A stretch of DNA of 64,000 bases from Termitomyces sp. T153 (taxonomy: Eukaryota; Basidiomycota; Agaricomycetes; Agaricales; Lyophyllaceae). The translations under genes were made by a program, and so were the position numbers. Below the pieces are notes generated by a model. It was not told where the DNA came from, searched no databases, and was given only the letters and a program-made list of their open reading frames with translations. The stretch lies in assembly GCA_018296165.2 (NCBI GenBank), contig JACKQL020000016.1, forward strand, positions 806,001 to 870,000, given 5' to 3'. Shown piece after piece: positions 59,019 to 64,000 of the stretch; the first letter of the stretch is position 1; each line of letters starts with the position of its first letter.

Positions 59019-59130
59019 CTAAATGCCACATCCCTTCCACTTCACCTTGATCTGTAACTTCTCCCAGAACACCCTGCTATCCAAAATTTCCTCCACCTCA
59101 TACTCCTCCTCATCATTAATTAGTGGTGGT
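59019..59130 (-). pseudogene. Chromodomain of the minus-strand Gypsy element
   Basis: NDEEEYEVEEILDSRVFWEK, then LQIKVKWKGCGI is a chromodomain. It stops where relatives continue with 'xxSWEP'. Confidence 0.8.
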
Positions 59131-59239
59131 GGTGCCTTAGGGCAGTGGCCAAGAATAGGTTCTTCTGAGCCTGGGAACAGCTTGATAGCAAGATGGGGTG
59201 CAACTAACACAGGCCAGCTGGGAGCTTGAGTTGGTATGC

Positions 59240-60250
59240 TAAAGGCCCTACCTTCCTCTCTACCAAGAAGGGCCCAAGGAGGTGGTGTGGACAATTTTTG
59301 TGATGGTCTAGTTGTCTTTATATCTGAGCTGTCCAAGTAGATGTGGTTGCCCAGCTTGTAGACAGGAGCTGGCATCTGTTAGCAGTTGTAGTATTGTGCC
59401 ATGTCATTCTTTGCCTTCAATAGTGCTGCCTTTGCCTCCTCCTGTACCTTCTTCATCCTGTCCACAAATTCATTCACCAAGTCATTCTCTGAGGAGTGTG
59501 GCCAAGGCTCAAATCCCATGTCTGCCTCTTGTTACAGAACAGGTGGAGATACTGTTCCAGGTCTTGGTTACAATGTTTGGTCTGACCATCCAACTGAGGG
59601 TAATAGGCATGGTGTGGAGCTTCACTCCAAGTAGGCAGTACAGCTCCCAAGTGAGCTCTGCCACAAACTGAGGGCTTTTGCCTGAGACATACCCATCAGA
59701 TGGACCATGGGACTTCCAGACATTCTTCTAATACAGGCTAGCCACTCCCAGGGCTGAGTAGATGGTGTAGGTGGGGGTGAAGTGGGCCTGCTTACTATAA
59801 AGGTCCACTACTACTATTACTGCATCATACCTATGGGCATCTAGGAGTTCACCAATGAAGTACATTGATGCCACACTCCAGCAAATAGCTGGAATAGGGA
59901 GAGGGTGGAGCTGACCCATGGGTGACAGGTCATGTGGCTTGGTGTGGAGACAGAGATCACAGGTGCTAGTGTAGGTGCCTACACATTGGAATATCTGAGG
60001 CCACTAGTAGTTCCAGGGCACCAGCTCCAGTGTCTTCCACCTTTTAGGATGTCCAGCTATATAAGAGTCATAGTGTTGCTCTAAAATGTATTAGTGGAGT
60101 TCTGGAATGTTATGCACATAAATGTGTCCTTGGGAGGTTGTAGGCACTTTCTGAAGATTCCATTCCTCTGCACATACTAACTTAACTCCACTCACTTATT
60201 GGGCTTGTAAGGCCTGGGCAGCCTGGGCAACTACATTTTCTTGTGCACCC
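59240..60250 (-). pseudogene. Integrase of the minus-strand Gypsy element
   Basis: SVASMYFIGELLDAHRYDAV followed by VVVDLYSKQAHFTPTYT is the integrase core around the first catalytic Asp (family 'DFIGELPxxxGYDAVMVVVDxxSKxAHF'; Asp is replaced by Tyr here). A C-terminal MPAPVYKLGNHIYLDSSDIK occurs near 59320. Stops interrupt all parts. Confidence 0.78.
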
Positions 60251-60297
60251 TCTCAGTTCCTTCTCTGGATGTCATTGAGGATGTTTGTCTCATCTCC

Positions 60298-60700
60298 TCA
60301 GACCACAGTCCCTTCTAAAGCATGAATGGCAAAGAGCCTGGAGCTTGAGGAGGACAATGTTGTCATTACCCCCTGCTCTGGTATCATGGTCAGCATGCCT
60401 AGACAATGCATCTGGCTTGCCCATACTCCATCCAGGTTTGTGATGCAGCAAGAAGTCAAAGTTGGACAGATCCAGGGACTATCAAGCTCCATGTCAATTG
60501 AACTTTTTTGCTGTGCAGAAGTGCTTAAGACTTTTGTGGTCTGTCCAGACTTCAAACTTATGCTGTGCACCCTCAAGAAAATGATGCCATTCTTCAAAGG
60601 ACCAAATGATGGCAAGCATTTCCTTAGTGTTAGGACAGACCAGCGTCTTTTGTAGATGTAGTGGCATGTGCCCAAGATGATAAGCTATGTGCAGTCATCC
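60298..60700 (-). pseudogene. RNase H of the minus-strand Gypsy element
   Basis: KEMLAIIWSFEEWHHFLEGA and KFEVWT near 60550-60630 are the RNase H 'ExLAIVxxxxxWRHYLEGxxxxxxxxTDHKNL' motif. FAIHALEGTVV near 60310 matches the linker before integrase. The frame shifts repeatedly. Confidence 0.78.
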
Positions 60701-61081
60701 TCTGCCACAGATTAGTGCAGGTGGAGTCCATGCCCTCCAGATAGTAGAGCCCTTGTTCTTTGTAGTGCTTGTTGGAGCTAGCCTTCTGCTGTCTCAGTGC
60801 ATTCAGGTGGTCAACATCCTCATTGAGGGGAATATGCCACCCATCTCACTCAGGGATAGCTGCTAGAGTGCCATACATTGTGAGTTGTCAATGACACATA
60901 TCATCAACTACAAGATACTTGGCCTCAGAGTGGTCATGGTGTTTATGGAGATAGTATTCCAAACAAACTATGCCAAATGTGTAGCAATGGTCTACAAACT
61001 TGGGCAGAATCTGATTATGGAGCAACACATGAATGATGCCATCATCCATTATCTGGTCTACCTGATTGTTGCAGAACACAA

Positions 61082-61413
61082 GGGTCACAAGTACTTTTAA
61101 CCATGGGCTATCTTTTGGGTATATTTGTGTGTAGTCATGTGCTGAGAGTCTGGAGACAAAGGCCATTTTGCAATGGTTTTCCACTTTTTGGATTGAACTC
61201 TGGATTTGGTTGTTGTTGGTTGTTTTCCCTAGAAGCTCTAGAGTAAATTTTCCAAACACTGGCATTGGGAATTCTTAGACTTGTTCTCTTTGGATCTTCC
61301 TCTGCCAGGTGAGTAGCTAGAACTCTAGAATTTCTTGTAGATGCTGAATAGACTTTGGATCTCCCTCTGCCAGTCATGTAAATGAGCCACACCCTCTACA
61401 GGTTGCCCTTACA
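61082..61413 (+). repeat. Gypsy-family LTR, plus orientation (5'-truncated)
   Basis: Matches 13790-14110 (GGGCTATCTTTTGG, GTCATGTGCTGAGAGTCTGG, GTTGTTGTTGG, GCTCTAGAGTAAATTTTCCA, CACTGGCATTGGGAATTCTT, CTGCCAGGTGAGTAGCTAG) to the CCCTTACA end. Orientation is opposite to the LTR at 58454-58849. Confidence 0.82.
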
Positions 61414-62551
61414 AGTATAGCACATGGCATGCTATTGACTCAAGCTTGAGAATACAGCCCACTTTGTTGGACCATACTCTTGCAATGGTCCACATGTAGT
61501 GACCATTCCTCTCCTTTCATTGTACTGTCCCCTTGAGAATGGGTCTCTTCTGCATCTGCAATGCAGGATCTATTGAATTCACTGGAGGTTGTATTATATT
61601 GACCTCTGGGTCATCTACTACCATTGCCATGCTCTTGTCACACCATGACAGCAGCAAATTCCTGCTGACTCATGAAAATTTGAGCAACAAGTGATACCTG
61701 TCAATCCTAAGTTGACAGGTTGCATATTCATTATGCACAAACTTGTGCATCCATTTCAGCTCCTGAGGATTCATTGGGAACTCTTCAAGCACAATTTTTG
61801 ATAGTGTGGTGGGCTTGCTCACATACCCCCATGCCTTGCATTGTTCATGCACTGTAGCATGTGCAGCATCCTCCTCAATTCATATAGCATTGGAAAACTT
61901 GCTGTAATAGAAGTGGCAGCTTAGACTGTCACCAATATACAAATTCAAAATTGCTTGCACAAGGCCTTTAGCCTTACTTCTGCATCATCAGGAATGACCA
62001 ACTGCAGTCTCCTGGATGGGGCCGCTCTCATTGCTCTCAGCACTTCTCTGTTATGCCTAATCACCACAGCTACAGAGATTTCCTTGTCTGTAGCCTGTCA
62101 ATATACCTCATCTTGTGAAGCATGTGTATGATCTTCCCATGCTTGTATTGACACCACCACCTTGTTCCATTCCATTGGCATTTGCAGGTTGAATGCCCAG
62201 TCAAATACTGGTGCTGGCACTGGTTGTCTTCAGTGCCTGCACCATCACTCTCCTGGATTGTAGTGCTGGGCAGTCCTCTTCCTTGTCTATTACAAGGTCT
62301 TCAACTTTAACTCTCAATGACATAGGCTGGCACTCCAAGCTACCATCCATCTGTCTCCCTCCATGATCACCCATTGTTGGGTGATTCCTGAATTACAACA
62401 AGGGCTCACCCTCAACAATAATCTCTTTCCTGACTTTGATCTCTTCAGGATCAATAGCTTCAGCAGCTTCTTCAATTCTCAATGGGTCTGTGGGTTTGAA
62501 CTGCCTGCTTTGGAGTCAGTCTCTGCCCTACCCACATTGCTTTTCTGTTGC

Positions 62552-63190
62552 CTAATACCTGTGCAATTGCCCATCCACATCCTTAAGTGCTATCCTTACT
62601 GTGGGAGTAGCCTTCCCCTTCACAATGACTAAATTATCCTCAAAGTCTAGTATCATCTGATTCTTCCTCAAGTAGGGTGTGCCCACAATCATATCATGGT
62701 TCAAGTTTGCAATTCCAACATACTCCTTGAACTTTGTTCCAAGCACTGTCACATCAACATATGTACCAAACTGTACTGTCACTTGACTGCCTGCAATCCC
62801 TGACTGCAGCATCAACAGCTCAACCAAATGCTGCACTTGGACATTATGCACTTGACAAGATTGTGGTGTTATCCTCATGGTTGTACTGCCTGAGTCCCAC
62901 ATGGCCCATACCTTGTGGCCATTTGCATTGCGATACATGGCAAGGCACTCCTTGTCTTTGTGTCTCATTCTTGATTGATTCAGCAGCTTAGCAACTGCAC
63001 TTAGCATCACTTTATGCATCTTCATTGGAAAAGCTTCAATGAGCCTGTTGAACTTGCTGGCTGAGTAATTTGTCAGAGCCAATTCTGAATCACTGTCCTG
63101 GGCATAGTAGTCATTGTTGTAGATATTGACCTCACCATATTCATCCTCCTCTTCCATGCTTGTCATCCATAGCTGCCAACTTATAATCAT
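62552..63190 (-). pseudogene. Retropepsin-like protease of a Gypsy element
   Basis: A 212-residue open frame. KVWAMWDSGSTTMRITP has the DSGST active site; DMIVGTPYLRKNQMILDFED is the second retropepsin signature ('DxIhGxPFLRxNxxxLDF'). The acidic N-terminal stretch fits the gag-protease junction. The catalytic motif is intact, but neighbouring gag and RT are broken, so it is not functional. Confidence 0.8.
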
Positions 63191-63323
63191 TCAGGTCTGA
63201 CTCCTCATTCCTGTCCTCTTCTGGCTCATTGCCAGAGTCATCTCTACTACTCTCATTTGGATCAGCTGTTTGTGTTGCCCTAACTTGTGCCTGTGGCCTC
63301 TGGACTTTGTTCTATGGCAGCTT

Positions 63324-63365
63324 GCAGTCATCTGCATAGTGGCCCTTGCCACTACACTGGAAGCA
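63324..63365 (-). pseudogene. CCHC zinc knuckle of Gypsy gag
   Basis: CFQCSGKGHYADDC fits C-x2-C-x4-H-x4-C exactly, the nucleocapsid motif. A stop follows within six codons. Confidence 0.85.
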
Positions 63366-63400
63366 AGTCATGTCACCTGCTTCCCTTTTATGATCAAAAA

Positions 63401-64000
63401 TGGCCAAAGAAGTGGCATAAGATGTTTCTTTGACTCTTCAAAGCTTCTACTTATTTTTTAGAAAGGAGAATGATTGCCCTGTGTATATTTCAAGGCAACC
63501 CATGGTTCCTGAAGGACTTTGAGAAGTTTATAACATACACTATGTTTTGACTATAAATCTGACTTGAGTCTGATTGCTGATAGCCTCTGACTTGGAAGTG
63601 TATTCTGTGATGTTAGGTGGTACCAACATTGAAATGTAAAATCAAACAAAGTGAGGCTATACTTGGACTGGAGTGCTGCTAGCTGTATGTTGGCTTTCTG
63701 ATTGCAAGGTGTATGGTTCAGACTTGAAAGTATGAATTCTTATAGTTTTACAGTAATCAGTTCCTATACCTTGAAGTCAACTTACTCCTGATCATCTCCA
63801 ACTTTTCCTGCTCTCAATAAATATTTGACTACATTATGACAGCCTCTGAGAAAAGAATGGTGGAAAGAATTTATTATGCTACTATTGGTGAAGAGAGCAT
63901 TTAAGATTGCTTTGAGATGGAAAAAGCTTCAGAAGGCAGTATTAATATAGAATGTGTAAAGTTGATAGTCTTCTGTTAAGGAACTGGAATAGGAGGTTTT
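63401..64000. other. CG-poor sequence at the window edge
   Basis: It lies upstream of the minus-strand zinc knuckle, so it may be the rest of gag, but no motif is readable. The window ends here. Confidence 0.4.

Larger units (their letters stand above)
58850..61081 (-). mobile_element. 3' part of a Gypsy chromovirus pol, minus strand
   Basis: From 60.9 kb downward: RNase H, integrase, chromodomain, purine tract and LTR. It belongs to the same family as the plus-strand element at 13.8-24.1 kb but keeps the RNase H-integrase region that the other copy has lost. The 5' half (gag, protease, RT) is not joined; instead an oppositely oriented LTR abuts at 61082. Confidence 0.8.
61414..63400 (-). 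mobile_element. gag-protease fragment of a second Gypsy lineage, minus strand
   Basis: A CCHC zinc knuckle at 63324-63365 precedes an aspartic protease (62552-63190), the gag-to-pol order of Gypsy elements. A downstream frame near 61670-61852 looks like element protein but is not recognised. No RT is seen before the LTR at 61082-61413. Confidence 0.72.

Noticed and set aside
61670..61852. 60-codon minus frame after the Gypsy LTR as a host gene
   Set aside because: It lies in CG-free DNA between two retroelement fragments and has no gene-like flanks; it is more likely element-derived.
1..64000. CRISPR arrays, bacterial operons, rRNA genes, a biosynthetic or defence cluster
   Set aside because: No regularly spaced repeats, no ribosome-binding-site-driven operons, no rRNA signatures, and the confident genes belong to unrelated eukaryotic families.

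Overview
This window comes from a filamentous fungus, most probably a mushroom-forming basidiomycete (Agaricomycetes). Genes are broken by many short (about 45-100 nt) GT-AG introns. Several encode families typical of that group: a DUF2235 hydrolase, two DUF6699 proteins, an F-box protein, a fungal multi-span membrane protein and a Sae2/Ctp1/CtIP homologue. The species cannot be named from the sequence.

Two kinds of DNA alternate. Gene islands keep CG dinucleotides: about 4.3-8.8 kb, 10.1-12.4 kb, 25.8-28.6 kb, 31.1-38.9 kb and 49.5-55.9 kb. The rest is almost CG-free and consists of decayed transposable elements and anonymous repeat remnants. Where two copies of one element can be compared, they differ mainly where one has TG and the other CA. 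This is the mark of CpG decay after cytosine methylation.

Layout. 1-2574: gag-like remnant with a 221-bp LTR. 4.3-5.75 kb: probable multi-span membrane protein. 6654-8767: DUF2235 gene, 11 exons, 526 aa. 10.1-11.1 kb: unidentified coding traces. 11448-12375: DUF6699 gene, 6 exons, 208 aa. 13.8-24.1 kb: Gypsy chromovirus with a complete Ty1/Copia element (18633-24010, TSD CCCTT) inserted in its 3' LTR. 26211-28148: 645-aa low-complexity protein. 31561-31642: tRNA-Gln(CUG) with an intron. 31892-32956: 354-aa unknown basic protein. 36020-37539: F-box gene, 6 exons, 419 aa. 37.7-39.1 kb: a Gypsy piece that still carries CpGs. 41.5-44.1 kb: a long inverted-repeat element. 44709-46343: Tc1/mariner element. 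49797-52756: Sae2/CtIP homologue, 9 exons, 820 aa. 53048-55185: membrane protein with a C-terminal DUF6699, 5 exons, 644 aa. 58.4-63.4 kb: further Gypsy fragments on the minus strand.

I see no operon, CRISPR array or defence cassette, and no gene cluster that forms one clear system. The most unusual points are an intron in the Sae2/CtIP gene that looks like a duplicated coding repeat, a 13-nt microexon plus a GC-AG intron in the DUF2235 gene, the 2.6-kb palindromic element, and a legible CpG-decay record. Exon models for five genes (DUF2235, both DUF6699 genes, F-box, Sae2/CtIP) were derived by hand from splice signals, and each closes to one open frame.
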